Origin: Lysobacterales bacterium
GTDB taxonomy: Bacteria > Pseudomonadota > Gammaproteobacteria > Xanthomonadales > Marinicellaceae
Direction of reading: 5' to 3'
DNA length: 14,417 nucleotides
Assembly: GCA_026990095.1 (NCBI GenBank)
Contig: JALSIL010000373.1
Span: 1 to 14,417, forward strand
The notes under the pieces were generated by a model that was not told the origin of the DNA, searched no databases, and worked only from the letters and a program-made list of their open reading frames with translations. Made by a program: the position numbers and the translations under genes. Below are positions 14,143-14,417 of this stretch, one piece after another (positions within the stretch are counted from its first letter, which is position 1; every line of letters starts with the position of its first letter).

Positions 14143-14417
14143 CGCTGTTTTCTAAGCGTTTTTGTTGCAGTAATTGTACGTGAGAACGGCTAAGTTTTCT
14201 TAACTGAGATTTAAGAGGAATATGAAAACTAAACAAAGCAATAAAAAGTCCGACTAACAGTCCTGAAAAAAGTGTTGCCACAACGATAAACCCAAGTGAT
14301 AACTCTAATTTAAAGAAATACAAATCTAAAACAACTTCTTGATTATTTAAGCCACTCATGGCAATTGAAAAAGCAATGATAGCTAGGGCGATAACAAATA
14401 AAAATAAACGTTTGAAA
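14135..14417 (-). CDS. lapA: Lipopolysaccharide assembly protein LapA, 5' end beyond the window
   Basis: Small inner-membrane protein with two membrane segments that acts with LapB in LPS assembly and LpxC control. An internal Met at 14357-14359 would give 74 residues and only one membrane segment, but the frame stays open to the window edge and upstream codons read FKRLFLFVIALAIIAFSIA, the expected first membrane helix of LapA. So at least 94 residues are present and the true start lies just outside. The conserved middle (SGLNNQEVVLDLYFFKLEL) corresponds to the NDQ-VTFNYLL region of E. coli LapA, then comes the second membrane helix and a basic tail (KSQLRKLSRSHVQLL). It overlaps lapB by 8 nt. 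In many gammaproteobacteria ihfB and rpsA lie upstream; this cannot be checked here. Confidence 0.9.
   Translation of the reverse strand, partial: FKRLFLFVIALAIIAFSIAMSGLNNQEVVLDLYFFKLELSLGFIVVATLFSGLLVGLFIALFSFHIPLKSQLRKLSRSHVQLLQQKRLENSDD

Noticed and set aside
14135..14359. LapA beginning at the Met at 14359
   Set aside because: The upstream in-frame codons encode the missing first membrane helix of LapA, so this Met is internal and the gene is cut by the window edge.

Overview
The window looks like chromosomal, mostly housekeeping DNA from an AT-rich member of the Gammaproteobacteria. The pointers are cmoA-cmoB, lapA-lapB, a FadI/FadJ-type beta-oxidation pair and the membrane-anchored WbpM type of sugar-nucleotide dehydratase. 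The arrangement lapA-lapB / GT4 transferase / WbpM-like dehydratase / galU resembles what I recall from xanthomonad-like genomes and their relatives. I cannot name a genus from sequence alone. I see no tRNA, rRNA, insertion sequence, integrase, phage gene or CRISPR array.

Layout. 1-61 is edge sequence before a strong terminator (62-97). 112-3782 is a fatty-acid beta-oxidation operon on the + strand: a promoter, a FadI-type thiolase with an unusual Lys/Thr-rich tail, a FadJ-type multifunctional enzyme joined to it by a 1-nt TAATG overlap, and a terminator. 3783-3883 is an unexplained, locally GC-rich spacer. 3884-4438 (-) is an unrecognised two-membrane-segment protein with a textbook EF-hand calcium loop. 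Transcribed divergently from it, 4585-5766 (+) is kbl, which makes glycine and acetyl-CoA from 2-amino-3-ketobutyrate. Convergent with kbl, 5774-7482 (-) is cmoA-cmoB, which makes the carboxymethyl-type wobble modification of uridine 34 in tRNA. Divergent from cmoA, 7538-9183 (+) is a classical short-chain dehydrogenase overlapping by ATGA a coiled-coil protein of unknown function. Convergent with that pair, 9202-14417 (-) is one tightly packed run, in transcription order lapA (cut by the window edge), lapB, a WecA/WbpL-like glycosyl-1-phosphate transferase, a WbpM-like UDP-GlcNAc 4,6-dehydratase, and galU.

How the genes work together. FadI and FadJ should form an alpha/beta complex carrying hydration, dehydrogenation and thiolysis of acyl-CoA. 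CmoA makes carboxy-SAM and CmoB transfers its carboxymethyl group to tRNA. The right-hand operon combines control of LPS synthesis (LapA/LapB) with the first steps of O-antigen or exopolysaccharide assembly: sugar-nucleotide supply (GalU, dehydratase) and loading of the first sugar phosphate onto undecaprenyl phosphate.

I do not see a clear-cut new defence, mobile or secretion system. The best leads are the histone-like tail on the thiolase, the EF-hand membrane protein, and the coiled-coil protein coupled to the dehydrogenase.
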